64,000 bases of DNA from Apus apus (lineage: Eukaryota > Chordata > Aves > Apodiformes > Apodidae), in the NCBI RefSeq assembly GCF_020740795.1, contig NC_067312.1:53277905-53341904 (forward strand), in the 5' to 3' direction. Position 1 is the first letter of the stretch, and the number at the start of each line of letters is the position of its first letter. This document shows positions 11,560-22,069 of the stretch, one piece after another. The notes beneath the pieces were generated by a model. It was not told where the DNA came from and did no database searches. It saw nothing but the letters and a program-made list of their open reading frames with translations. Position numbers and translations under genes: made by a program.

Positions 11560-12500
11560 CTAATTGGCTAGTTCTCAGCTCCTGCTTTTCAGGCAGAACT
11601 GCTGTTTGCAGATGTTTGTAGATGACACCAAGCTAGGTGGGTGTGTCGATCTGCTAGAGGGTAGGGAAGCTCTACAGCAGGACCTAGCCAGATTAGATCA
11701 GTGGGCCAAGGTTAATTGTATGGGCTTCAACAAGGCAAGTGCTGGGTCCTACACTTGGGTCATAGCAACCCCATGGTAAACTACAGACTTGGCAATGTGT
11801 GGTGGAAAAGCTGCAGGGTGGAAAAGGACCTGGGGGTATTGATCAATAATCAACTAGATATGAGCCAGCAGTGGGCACAGGTGGCTGAGAAGGCCAGTGG
11901 CATCCTGGCTTGTATCAGGAAGGCTGTGGCCAGAGGAATAGGGAGCTGATCGTCCCTCTGTACTTGGCACTGGTGAGGCCACACTTGGAGTATCGTGTTC
12001 AGTTCTGGGCCCCTCACTATAAGGATAGAGAAGTGCTGGAGCATGTTCAAAAAAGGGCAGCGAGGCTTGTGAAGGGCCTAGAGCACAAGTTCTATGAGGA
12101 GCGGCTGAGGGCGCTGGGGCTGTTCAGTCTGCAGAAGAGGAGGCTGTGGGGAGACCTCACTGCTCTTTACAACTACCGGAAAGGAGGCTGGAGTGATGAG
12201 GGGAACAGCCTCTTCTCCCTGCTGACGTGTGATAGGACCAAAGGGTCCCTGGTGCAAGCTGCACCAGGGGAGGTTTAGGATAGATATTAGGAAGCATTTC
12301 TTCACTGAAAGGGTTGTCAAGCATTAGAATAGTTTCCCCAGGGCAGTGGTGGAGTCACCATCTCTGGAGGCATTTAAATGGCACATGGACCTGGTGCTTA
12401 GGGACATGGTTTAGTGGCGAGCTCGTGGTGTTAGGTCTAAGGTTGGACTAGATGATCTTGGGCCTCTTCCAGCCACAGACATTCTGTGATTCTGTGTGAA
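11560..12500 (+). mobile_element. CR1 LINE, 5'-truncated, copy A
   Basis: Frames in this stretch match the C-terminal part of CR1 ORF2: the reverse transcriptase catalytic motif reads FVDD (11614-11625), where CR1 normally has [20 protein letters not shown] and [15 protein letters not shown] blocks follow. The 3' UTR is typical, with GGACTAGATGATCTT near 12450 and a CTGTGATTCTGTG end. Several frame breaks make it inactive. The 5' part is missing, as in most CR1 copies. Confidence 0.92.
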
Positions 12501-12589
12501 TGCTGATCTTGCACTTGATGGAACTAGTGTATAAGGTGTGCAGTAGCTGAGATGAGAAAGAGAAAAAAGGAAAAACTAACCCAAATGAT

Positions 12590-13190
12590 ATTGCAGGCAC
12601 TGCTATTACCTGCCACTAGAACTGAGAGTAATTGTGAGAGAGGGGGGGGGAGCAGAGGTCAGGGCAGCGTGAGACATGTAAGATCATTGTCTATGGGGGA
12701 TCACAGAAATTGAGCCCCATTAGGGCTAAATCAGTGTGCAGCTTGCCGGGAGGAGGGGCACTGGAAAAATGAGTGCCCAAAACAGGAGCAAGAAAGATAG
12801 GGAATGGGAAAATTTGGAAACTGATGCAAATTTGATGGTGGTGGAAGAATGTGACTCAGACTGAGGGGGGACCACATGAAATTACTAATATTCTCTCAGC
12901 TGATCCTCTAGTTCCAATTAAGCCGGGGGGTGAAACTATAGATTTTTTGTTAGATGCTGGAGCCACACATTCAGTAGCTACCTTTCAGGGTTGTAAGGGA
13001 CCTCTAAGTCCAATTACAATATCCACTGCTGAGGCAACTGGAAAGCGAGTTTTAAAGCCGTTCCTGAAACCAATGGAGTGCACAATTGGAAATAAGAAAT
13101 TAACTCATGAATTTCTCTATATGCCAGAATGTCCCCTGCCATTATTAGGATGTGACAGATTCCCTTGCAAGGCTGCTCGCTTCCATCCTC
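12590..13190 (+). pseudogene. Gammaretroviral gag NC / protease remnant, copy A
   Basis: One Cys-His zinc knuckle (C-x2-C-x4-H-x4-C) is encoded at 12735-12776, the single-knuckle arrangement of gammaretroviral nucleocapsid. In another frame, 12851-13180 encodes an aspartic-protease-like segment with FLLDAGATHSV and a later LLGCD. The active-site triplet reads DAG instead of DTG or DSG. No reverse transcriptase or LTR adjoins it. Homology stops near 13180 and unrelated GC-rich DNA follows. It is an old, inactive endogenous fragment. Confidence 0.8.
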
Positions 13191-13199
13191 AAAGGTCAC

Positions 13200-15170
13200 G
13201 GAGATGAGGTCCCAACAGCCAGGAACAGACAAATATTGCACCAAAATGTCAGAGAGACAACCCAGAAACTACAGGTCAGCCAACTCACCTTGGTCCACCT
13301 GCAGGAAAGGCAGAAGGAATGCTACGGGGAGCTGCGGGCTGGCCAGCCTCACCTCAGTCCCTGGGGAGTCACAGGAGGAGGTCTCTGGAGACGTATTTCT
13401 GGACATACAAAGGAAAAGGTGATGAGGAAGGAAGAGTTACCTTGGCTTTCCCAACAGTAAATCGTCCTGGATGTAGCTCAGGGTGCTCAGCTGCAGACCT
13501 GAGGGAGAGAGGGAGGGCGGCAGCACCAGCAGCAGGGCCCCAGGGAGGCAGATGGGGCCGAACCCCTCAGGCCAGAGCTGGTGCAGGGCCGGGCACTGCT
13601 GCAGGCTCAGCTCTGGCAGGACCTGCCCCCCTGCACCCCCAGGGACCAGAGGGTGTGGGGCTGTGTGCCCTGCGTGCTGCCAGCTGCTCTGCCCCGTGCA
13701 GGGACATCTCTCAGCAGCCCCATGCCCAGCGTGGCGGCCGTGGCAAGGGGAGAGCAGAGCAGCAGGACGGGGAAAGCCCAGCTGTCCCAGGCAGGAACAG
13801 CCTCCCCTGCAGCTCCACTGTCTCTGCTGCCTTTCCCTGCTCTCCTGCCCACAGCTCGGGCTCCTCGGCCTCAGGCCCTTGCCAGCTCCTGCTGCTCCAG
13901 CCCTGCAGACGCAGCCCCCAGCTCAGGGGCTGCCACCCCTTGTGAGGGTCCCCGCTCTGGAGCAAGTGATGCCTCGCGGAGCACTGCCCTAAGCTGCTCA
14001 AAATGCCTGCTCCTCGTGCTCCCTGCCTTCCCCCTCCCCAGGGACTAAACAACTTGCCTTCCGCAACGGGGAGCAGGACTCCAGCCGGGAACCCTGTGGC
14101 GGGAAAACCGCAACATGGTCGCTGTTCCGCCCTCAGACTGCAGCGAGTTCTGGGGCTCTGGTTGGAGGATGGCTCCAAGCAGAGGGCGCAGCACCAATCG
14201 CAGGTTTTAGAGTACAAAGTAGCGAGCTATGAAAGCATCCCGGGATGGGCAGCTCTGCTCAGCGCCCAGCGGGGCTCAGCTTGCCCGGAGGGGCTTCCCG
14301 CGACCAGCAGCAAAGCTGACGCTGCTTTCGTGTCCCTGGAGTCCCTTGCAGCCTCGGGGAAGAGTCCCCACACGGACCTGCCCTGCCCTGCCCAGGGAGG
14401 TGGCCATGCAGGAGCCCAGCAGGGCAGCCAGACGCCCCTCGCTCAGCCCGCCTGCAGCTGCTGGGCTTTGCACACCTGGTACAGGGGGACACGCGCAGCT
14501 TTCTTCCCACCCACCCAGGCCAGGTGGGGTTGGCTCAGGGGGGTCTCTGCTCAGGCGTGGGGAGAAGCCATGGGTGGAGGACATGGTGGGAGGCCAAGCT
14601 GCTGGCCCCAAGGCTGTGGGGAGAGCCTGTGAGCCCAGGGGGGCTGCGTAGGAGCATGGGGAGGTGTGAGGCTGGCTCTGCAGGGAGCAGCGAATCTCTT
14701 GGGGGTGGAGCACCACTGTGTGTGATGGAGCCAGGTCCCAGGGGGTGCCTGGACATCTGCTTGCCAGAAGTGGAGAATAAGCTCCTTGTTCGGCTTTGCT
14801 TGTGCACACAGCTTTGCCTCACTGCCTTGCTCTCGACCCATGAGGTTATCCCCCTCTGTTGGATCTTCCCACCTTTGGGAGGCATGTTTTGACAAAAATG
14901 AGCAGGAGTCAATAAAAGGGCCTCAAATAATTGCCAGTGAAACCTCTGGACTGGATTCTATGGTTTTTCTCCCTACACAGGTGAGCAGAGCAGCCCTAGG
15001 TGAGCAGCATTCCTGCACCCTGCTGCACTAGTTCTAGCATCAGAGAAGTGTCCAAAATGCCGCTGTTTGGTGTGGAGAAGAGCCATGGGAAAAGAAAAGG
15101 GGCCTCCTCTCTCTGTAAAGAAGTAGATAAAACCAATATGAGAGCAGCTAAGGGCCATGGCTTGCCGTGA
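13200..15170 (+). other. GC-rich segment of the duplicated block, no recognised gene
   Basis: Many open frames occur on both strands because of base composition. A possible splice acceptor (CCCTCCCCAG) ends near 14041, but no phase-consistent exon set with a known domain was found. The same segment recurs at about 45415-47390 with few differences, including one extra CCCTG unit near 46600. Confidence 0.5.
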
Positions 15171-15179
15171 GCAGCGCTG

Positions 15180-15412
15180 TGAGCGTTGACATAAATCAGG
15201 ACACCGCTTGTCATGTGCTCGGTGTGTGATTGGCTGCATCCTGGGAACCCAAGGACCGTGTATGTGCCAAGGGGCAGGTGTGAGTGCTGTTTACACTCTG
15301 CACTCTGCTTGCTTGTTCTCAGTTCCCCCTGTAAAAGTTTATGAGGGAGCATTTTCCCAAAATAAACAATTCCATTGCTTCTCACCCTGGAGTCTGTGCC
15401 TTAACGCACCAC
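15180..15412 (+). repeat. Possible LTR fragment, copy A
   Basis: The segment contains GATTGGCT (an inverted CCAAT box), AATAAA at 15361-15366, and ends ACCACA about 46 bases later, an arrangement like the U3-R-U5 of a short LTR. No clear TG start, target duplication or primer site was found. It may instead be the 3' end of a host transcript. The second copy is at about 47400-47632. Confidence 0.35.
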
Positions 15413-15905
15413 AGTTTGGAATCTTTTGATTTGGTGAGCTGTGTGCTCAATCAACCAGTCCCTGCTGCAAGCCCAAACTGTCTGGATCTTTTCAGCAATG
15501 TTGTCCCAAAAAACACCGGGCGTGCAAAGTCCAATCCATACACACGGAGACAAGCTACCAAGTTCATTACAATCCCGTGCAAGATCGTGTGCTAGCAGGC
15601 TCAAGCCAAGAAACTAGCTCACCACAGGAGGAAAAGGCAAGCTGGGCTGTCCATCACCTCCCACATGCAGACCCTGCAAGTCCCCGTGGCGGCTTCTCGT
15701 CTGCAGGTTTTGCAGTGCTGCTCTGTTGGAATCTGACACTACTCTGGATTATCAACACTGTTTTCAGCCCAAATCCAGAGCCCTGGGCAGGTTTTCATTT
15801 GTCCGGCTGTGCAGCTCCTGGAAGAGGTGGGAGCTCTGCCAGGGGATGAACAGCCCCTCATCAGCAGCACCTGGGGAAGCCCAGTGGGGGCAGGAGGTGA
15901 CCAGG
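15413..15905 (+). other. No recognised gene; homology to block B ends here
   Basis: Bases up to about 15657 match block B (to about 47877). After the shared CCATCACCTCCCACA the two sequences become unrelated. The remainder to 15905 holds no recognisable coding signal. Confidence 0.55.
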
Positions 15906-15918
15906 CTGTGAGGAGACA

Positions 15919-16044
15919 GTTGCCACGGAACCCCCTGACTTTACAGTGAGGGGACATGTTGCCACGCAACCCTGTGACGTCACAAAGGGGCAGTGATGTG
16001 GCACAGGCGTGGCACCTGTGATGTCACGTGGCCGGGGTATAAGA
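15919..16044 (+). promoter_or_regulatory. Promoter with two X-box-like sites, CRE and TATA box
   Basis: Visible elements in order: GTTGCCACGGAAC (15919-15931), GTTGCCACGCAAC (15958-15970), a perfect CRE TGACGTCA (15975-15982), a CRE-like TGATGTCA (16019-16026) overlapping an E-box CACGTG (16025-16030), and TATAAGA (16038-16044). A CRE close to TATA is typical of CREM-driven spermatid promoters, and X-boxes bind RFX factors. The element points rightward to the USP-like exons. Testis activity is inferred, not shown. Confidence 0.6.
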
Positions 16045-16505
16045 GCCCCAGTGGCCCCAGTGTGGGCCCCACTGACAACCACTTGGGCTGAGCTCACCTT
16101 TGGGATACGTCGGCTCCTTCCCTGGCTACTTGTGTGCCCTCAGGCCTGCAGCTCTGCAGCAGGTGCCAGCCCCACAGGGACACTCCTGGTGGCAGATGCT
16201 GAACCTGTGCCTTTTGGCTGGGGCATTTTCTTATCATTTCATTGAGCTACAATCCTTCCTGTGCAATCAGGCAACGGGATTGGCGCTGACCTTCTCTTTC
16301 TGGAGCACGTCCTGACAGCCTTGGTCATCTTGGTCATCCAGAGATTTCCCCTCTTTTCCTGAGAGCAGCAACAGCCACAGTGCGGAACGACTCCTGTGAG
16401 CAGCGGCTTCCTCAGCAGGTCTGGGCTTAGTGAGTGCCAGAGGCAAGGGCTGGGGCTGCAGCCCCAGGTGTTGATGTGCTGACAACCCAGAGGGAATCCA
16501 GGGGC

Positions 16506-17175
16506 ATGCCTGACAGCAGTCAGACTTACCCAGGGGGCTTGGATGAGATGCAGGAAAATGGGCTGTGTCACTTCTCTGCCACTATGGACGAGACTTTGAA
16601 AGATGGCATTGCTCGTAGGAAGATCTGCCGTCAGTAGGGCTACCTTCTGTGCTCGGTGCTGGCTTGTTTTCCTCCGGTGACCACCAGGAAACGGGAAGGC
16701 TTGGCCTGATAAGCCAGTTCCAGGCTCTAGGGGAAAAGGAAGCTAGCCAGAGGCACACAAGTCTGAGTGTGGGTTTGTTGGACTAGGGGCAAAGCAAGCA
16801 GGGGAACAAGCGGCCTAGTTTCCAAAAGTGCTTCAGGACCAGTCCATTCCAGTGGCAGTGTCAGGCTTCCCCTGGCATTTCTGGCTTGGAGGTTCAGGCC
16901 GGTTGCCCTGGATGCTCCTGCAGAGGAAGAACTGGGCTTTTAAAAGATGCTTTTAGGCAAGCATATGGTCTCCTCTCTTTCCCAATGTCATTTCCCTGCA
17001 GTCATTGCTGCAGGAATGGCTCCACAAGGAAGCACGGGCTGGCAGGAAAGACCAGACGTTGGAGCAGGACTCCAAAACTTAAGCAACACCTGCTTCCTCA
17101 ACACAGTGCTGCAGTGCCTGAACTACACAGCCCCTCTCGCCATCTACCTGCTCTCTCGGGAGCACAGCCAATCCT
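16506..17175 (+). pseudogene. USP36/42/17-like deubiquitinase, N-terminal exons only
   Basis: The exon at 17014-17175, preceded by a CTGCAG acceptor and followed by GTGAGT, encodes [15 protein letters not shown] and then [11 protein letters not shown], the cysteine box of ubiquitin-specific proteases of the USP36/USP42/USP17 type, including the catalytic Cys. The preceding open segment 16506-16637 ends in DGIARRKIC, which resembles the stretch before the Cys box in that family. The obvious splice of the two does not keep frame, so exon 1 or its donor is uncertain. The His box and the rest of the catalytic domain are absent: class II ERV sequence begins about 115 bases after the donor and no later exon was found. 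USPs remove ubiquitin from proteins; this copy cannot be active as seen. Confidence 0.72.
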
Positions 17176-17439
17176 GTGAGTACCTGTATGAACATCTGCT
17201 TGCAAACCTGTTGGGCGCTTCCCAGGGATTCCCAGCATGTGCAACGGGACGTAGGAGAAGAGCAGTCCTTCTTTGTCAGCCCATGGTGTAGCCAGGGTCT
17301 GGCGGCCGGAATCGGGAAATCGCCTGGAATCTGGTGAACAGCGGCCGGAGCGGTAAAACCAGCCCGGCGGACGCCCTGGACCAACAAGGAGGAGGACGCT
17401 CCGGGACCAACGAGGATTGAGGCACTCGTGAAGGTCGAA

Positions 17440-17982
17440 ATGGAAACCCTTGTGAAGGTCGTATTACAAATACATAAGCAGTGGGGGATTGATTGTAAGC
17501 CCAAAGATTTTACTCTTGCTATTGCAAGACTTTTGCAAACCGGGGTCATTGACCAGCCGGTGGATATTCTCCACCCTGAGGTGTGGGACAAATGTACTAA
17601 GGCTTTAGCCAAGGAGACGATGTCTTCGGGTAGTGGAAAAAACCTGAAATCGTGGAGGAGGGTCGTGCAGGCCCTGGAGAAAGCCCTACGAGAACAGGAG
17701 ACCTGGAGGGAGGCAAAGAACTGTTTAAAGGTCACCCCGAAACTGGGAGTCGGGGCGGCCACACAGACCTTGCACCCCCCGGGCGGTGACGATTCCGCCG
17801 AGCCCGGGGATCCGGGGGGAGGCGAGACAAAAACATTGGAATCTCCGCCCGCTCTGACCCCCCCGCGCAGCCCCAGCCCCGATCGGCGGGGGGGGCGGCG
17901 CGGCCCCACGGTCCCCGGAGCCACCACGGTCCCCAGACCCCCCACGGTCCCCAGAGCCCGACCCGCTCACGGAGAGGCTTAG
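17440..17982 (+). pseudogene. gag: ERV gag, matrix-like N-terminal part
   Basis: From the ATG at 17440 the frame encodes a matrix-like domain of roughly 100 residues, similar in layout to alpharetroviral matrix, followed by a Pro-rich stretch. It ends in TAG at 17980-17982. The capsid lies in a different frame further on, so the gene is broken between 17982 and about 18460. The intervening DNA is very GC-rich and could hold the break or a small insertion. Confidence 0.75.
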
Positions 17983-18482
17983 ACGAGCCGTATCCTTTTG
18001 GCGCGGGCTGGCCGAGGAGGCCAGGGGCGCCGCGGAGATACCGGGGTCTGAGGAGCTCTGGGCGGAACCGCCGCCATGTGCGCCCCAAGATGGCGCCGAG
18101 CGCAAGAGGAGGGAGCGGGGAGGAGGCGCACGTGGCGGGGGCGGGGAGGAGGCGCCGGCATCGCTGGGCGTGCACGAGCGGCAGGGGGAGGGGGCCGTGA
18201 GCAAAGGGCGGAGCCAATCAGAGCCACCCGCCTTATAGGGCAAACAGCCCGCCCCGCAGGGGGCGGGGCGAGCCAGGAGGGAGGGAACCGCCCACTCGCA
18301 GAGGAGGTGGGCGGGGCCGGAGTCCGACCGCCCGTGACGGAAGGGGGAGGGGCCGGAGCCTGACAAAAGGGCACTGGCAACCGGAAGCGGCCGGTCAGTC
18401 GAGCTCTGGCTTCGGGTCGGACAGGGACTGGAGCGAGGAGTTCGCGACGGATTCAACTTCAGAGGAAGAGGAAAGGGGAATA

Positions 18483-19736
18483 AATACAGTCAAAAGCAAA
18501 TATATCCCCATCCAAAATAAAAATAAAATCCGAAATAAAAAAGGACTGCGAGGGGAAGAATTCCCTTTCACTGATTGGAGAGGAATAAAAATTGCGTGTG
18601 CTGATTTGGTCCCACCAACCACACTAGCATTCCCGGTCCGGCTAACGGAGGGAGGACAAAGGGTCTTTTCACCAATAAACCTTAAGGACATACATACAAT
18701 TATTAAGGCAATTGCAGACAAAGGACTCAATTCTGCTATGGTCACCAGCCTCATAGATGGCCTTTTTGGGGGAGATGATCTGCTCCCATTTGATATAAAT
18801 CAAGCCTGTAGAATGATCTTTGATGGAGCAGGGATGTTTGTGTTTAAACAAGAATGGGAGGACCACTGTACAATGCAACTAGCCCAGGTGACCGGGGCAG
18901 ACCACCCACTCTACGGCTCCACACTGCAGCGGCTGATGGGTAAAGACCCAACAATGATCGCCCCCCAGGCGCAGGCCCAGGGCCTGCGGGTCCATGAGAT
19001 TATGGCAACCACTCGCGCAGCCAGAGAAGCCATTCGCGCAACTTCCAGAACTGTTGTCAAGCCATCGCCGTGGTCCTCGATTAAGCAAAAGGAAAGTGAG
19101 AGTTTTGCACAATTTGTGGATCGCCTCCAGGCAGCAGTTGACTCCTCAACCCTGCCCGCGGAAGCAAAAGGCCCAGTTGTCGCAGACTGTTTACGTCAGC
19201 AGTGTAACTCAGTAACCAAAGAAATCCTACGTTCACTGCCAGTGAGGTCGAGTATTGCGGACATGATTAGGCACGTCGCAAGGGAAGAGCATCTAACCCC
19301 AATTCAGATGGCTGTTAATACCATGATGGCTAATGTGATGGCATGTTTTAAATGCGGTCAGGCGAGGCATATGGTAGCAAACTGCCCTCGGTTGGGGGAC
19401 CCACCAACAGCGCTCCCCCCGCACCAAAATCGACCCAGAGGACTCTGTTGGGTTTGTGGAAAGAAGAGACATTTCGCCAGGGAATGCAGATGTAGAAACC
19501 AGGGAAACGGGAGGGGGAGAGGGCACCAGGGCCGTGCACAGCCCTCTCCCACGTGGGACATGAGGCGGCCCAACTATACCAACCGCGGATGGGGTGGAAT
19601 GCATCCAAACCCGCAGCACCCTCGAGAAGCAACCAACTTTATGGCTCAACCAACAATCCAGCCAAACCTGCCCCTACCTCAGGAACAGCAAGGACCACCT
19701 TCTGGGGGCGAGACCCCAGGGTGGCCCTGGCAGTGA
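18483..19736 (+). pseudogene. gag: ERV gag, capsid and nucleocapsid
   Basis: A continuous frame encodes a capsid with a major homology region (ESFAQFVDRL near 19100-19130) and two Cys-His knuckles of the C-x2-C-x4-H-x4-C type (CFKCGQARHMVANC and CWVCGKKRHFAREC), the two-knuckle pattern of alpha- and betaretroviruses. The frame is already open upstream of the first likely start, so it continues a broken gag. At 19502-19508 lies GGGAAAC in the gag frame as G GGA AAC, a canonical -1 frameshift heptamer. Confidence 0.85.
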
Positions 19737-20083
19737 AATGTGATAGCCCGCCAGTGGTTTGGGGGATCTGTTCCCTTTGCAATACCTTAAATGACATCAC
19801 CATTAGTGTTCCCTTTTTGATTGACACCGGAGCAGATGTTACAGTCATTCCCGAAACAAACTGGCCCCAGCACTGGAAATTGGAGAATGCCCCCATGGTG
19901 GGCGGAGTCGGAGGACTAACCCAGGCTCGAAAGAGCGCTCAATTAGTAGCGCTCACGCTTCACACGGAAAAAGGACCAGAGAAAACCATAACCCTCTTCC
20001 CATATGTCATGCCTGGAGTCCCACCCCTGTTGGGAAGGGACGCTCTAGCCCTTTTGAAAGCCAGGGTGACAAATTTACCGTGA
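19508..20083 (+). pseudogene. pro: ERV pro (aspartic protease)
   Basis: This frame is -1 relative to gag and stays open from the GGGAAAC site. It contains the active-site motif DTGADVTVIP and the downstream LLGRDAL, both hallmarks of retroviral aspartic protease. It stops with TGA at 20081-20083. Just before the stop, AAATTTA (20071-20077) is placed in frame as A AAT TTA, a classic slippery heptamer for entering pol. Confidence 0.85.
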
Positions 20084-21438
20084 GGGCCACTGCTGTACAC
20101 CCACTTCCACCAATCAGACAGATGTGGAAGTCGTCCGACCCAGTGTGGGTCGAGCAGTGGCCCCTACCAAAGCCTCGAATGGACGCTCTTCTTGAACTAG
20201 TTGACCGAGAACTACAACGAGGTCACATAGAGCCTTCCACCAGCCCATGGAACACCCCAGTTTTCGTAATCCCCAAACGGTCTGCTGAAGGGTTTCGTCT
20301 CCTTCATGACCTGCGAGAAGTAAACAAGAGGATCCAACCAATGGGTCCTGTCCAAACGTTATTACCTATGAACTCCATGATACCAGAAGGACAACCTTGT
20401 GCCGTCCTTGATATTAAGGACTGTTTCTTTTCAATACCCCTGCATGAAGAGGACAAGGAGCGGTTTGCTTTTTCTGTCGTGTTCCCAAACAGCCAACGCC
20501 CTAACCTGCGCTTCCAGTGGAAAGTGCTGCCTCAGGGAATGATCAACTCACCTACCATCTGCCAGATTGCAGTGGATCGGGCGCTGGCACCGGTTCGGCG
20601 CAGTGACCCAACAGCGACTATCATTCAGTACATGGACGATATCTTGATCGCCGCACCGTCAGGAAGTCAGGTGGACCATCTGGTATCAGCAGTTTCGGAA
20701 ACTTTACACGTAGTTGCTACATGTCCTCACTGTCAGAAAGCACCACTGTGGTCCAGTGGAGTCAACCCCAGAGGTCTCAAGGCCTCTGAAGTGTGGCAGA
20801 CAGACTTTACACTCTGTCAGTTGCTGAAACCTCGAGCGTGGCTAGCAGTAACTGTGGACACCTATAGCGGAATGATCGTAGCCACACAACACGCCAAAAC
20901 CGACTCCAAAGCGACCATCCAGCATTGGCTAACGGTCATGGCATGGCTTGGTATCCCTAGTCAGATCAAAACAGACAATGGCCCGAATTTTGTTTCCAAA
21001 TCAGTCCAGGCATTTGCTCTGAAATGGGGTATCACCCTAATACATGGCATTCCATACAATAGCACAGGACAAGCCATAGTCGAAAGAGCAAATCAAACCC
21101 TGAAAACTAAATTAGAGGTGCTGGCAAAGACAGAGGGTTTTGTCAATGTCATCCCCTCAGGAGACCAGGCACGCCTGCTAGCGACCGCTCTTTTAGCACT
21201 GAATCAATTTCCTAGAGGGGAAGAGATGAATAGCCCTACACAAAAACATTGGGCCACTCGAGCGCTAGAAGAAGGCCCGTTGGTTATAATTAGAAATGAG
21301 CTAGGGGAATGGGAACAAGGGTGGAGGCTAGTCCTTACAGGGCGAGGGTATGCTGCAGTCAAAAAAGATGGGAAAGTCAAGCGGTGTCCGCTTAAGTCTA
21401 TTAAGCCTGACCTCCAGAATGAAACTAATGAAAACTAA
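20080..21438 (+). pseudogene. pol: ERV pol: RT fused in frame to integrase by internal deletion
   Basis: The 452-residue frame starts with RT fingers and palm, including LPQGMINSP and the catalytic YMDD at 20629-20640. About 70 bases later (20705-20735) it passes straight into integrase at the CPHC part of the zinc-binding domain. RT thumb, connection and RNase H are missing. The integrase core keeps the DD35E triad: Asp at 20803, Asp at 20974, Glu at 21082. The integrase C-terminus follows and the frame ends in TAA. No stop lies anywhere in the fusion. Without thumb and RNase H it cannot act as a normal polymerase. Integrity may reflect youth rather than function. Confidence 0.87.
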
Positions 21439-21474
21439 GTTTTTATCCACAGAACCGGATCACCAGACGTCCTC

Positions 21475-21702
21475 GTGACCTGCACACCCCGGCAACAAGA
21501 GGCACAACAAGATTGGTTTGCAGCATGGTTCAACCATTCACCATGGCTGAACACCTTGATATCTACCTTGATGGGACCGATCACAATGATCATGATAGCA
21601 TTAATCTTTGGACCCTGCATACTGAACAGACTCGTGTCATTTGTCAGGAGCCGGTTAGATACAGTTAACATCATGTTGGTGGAGCATCAACAATTGCTCT
21701 AG
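21475..21702 (+). pseudogene. env: ERV env, transmembrane subunit tail
   Basis: An open segment encodes WFNHSPWLNTL, a hydrophobic membrane span and FGPCILN, followed by a cytoplasmic tail. This pattern belongs to gammaretrovirus-type envelopes and closely resembles the tail of the provirus env at 49.2 kb. The surface subunit and the fusion part are deleted. A gamma-type env behind a class II pol indicates a recombinant lineage. Confidence 0.75.
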
Positions 21703-21714
21703 GAATATTTTTAT

Positions 21715-22068
21715 ACCCTGTTACCCCCAAACTACCTCCAGTTCAACATGCCTTGTATTTTTCTATTCAAGTTTACAGTATATATATTTTTGAGATCTTT
21801 GTACGTTTAAATTTTTTAAGATTGTTATAAAGTTTAAGATAGGAACAGGATGTTTTATATCTAGGATTTTTATACCTGTAGTTTTTTAGAACTGTTATTT
21901 AGAACGCAATCTTAGCAACTTGTCAGTTACAAACATTCCACTGTTATCAGTTCACTGGCTGGAACACTTGCTGTTAGTTAAAAGAGAGCTTACTAAAGGA
22001 AAAAAACAAAACAAAACAAAACAAACTAAAAGGAAAATTGGCTTCATCCTGGCTCAAGCCAGGACAAC
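21715..22068 (-). repeat. Probable LTR, minus orientation
   Basis: On the minus strand the segment begins TGTCCTGGCTTGAGCCAGGA, like the TGTCCTGG start of common avian LTRs, and continues AT-rich towards 21715. Its orientation opposes the class II ERV next to it, so it is probably a separate solo LTR or fragment. The far end is uncertain and no target duplication was identified. Confidence 0.4.
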
Positions 22069-22069
22069 T

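Larger units (their letters stand above)
17290..21702 (+). mobile_element. Class II (alpha/beta-like) endogenous retrovirus, internally deleted
   Basis: Gag, pro, pol and an env tail occur in order without a recognisable 5' LTR. A degenerate primer-site-like GC-rich string lies near 17298. Gag, pro and pol occupy three successive -1 frames, as in betaretroviruses. Gag is broken between the matrix and capsid parts, pol lacks the RT thumb through RNase H, and most of env is gone. It lies in the interrupted USP-like gene, on the same strand. Confidence 0.88.

Noticed and set aside
13152-13460. Open frame after the protease remnant as a continuation of retroviral pol
   Set aside because: No RT motif is present and the viral homology ends near 13180.
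17990-18360. CpG-rich stretch inside the class II ERV as a host CpG-island promoter
   Set aside because: It lies between gag matrix and capsid and is most simply GC-rich viral or inserted sequence. No transcription start signals were convincing.
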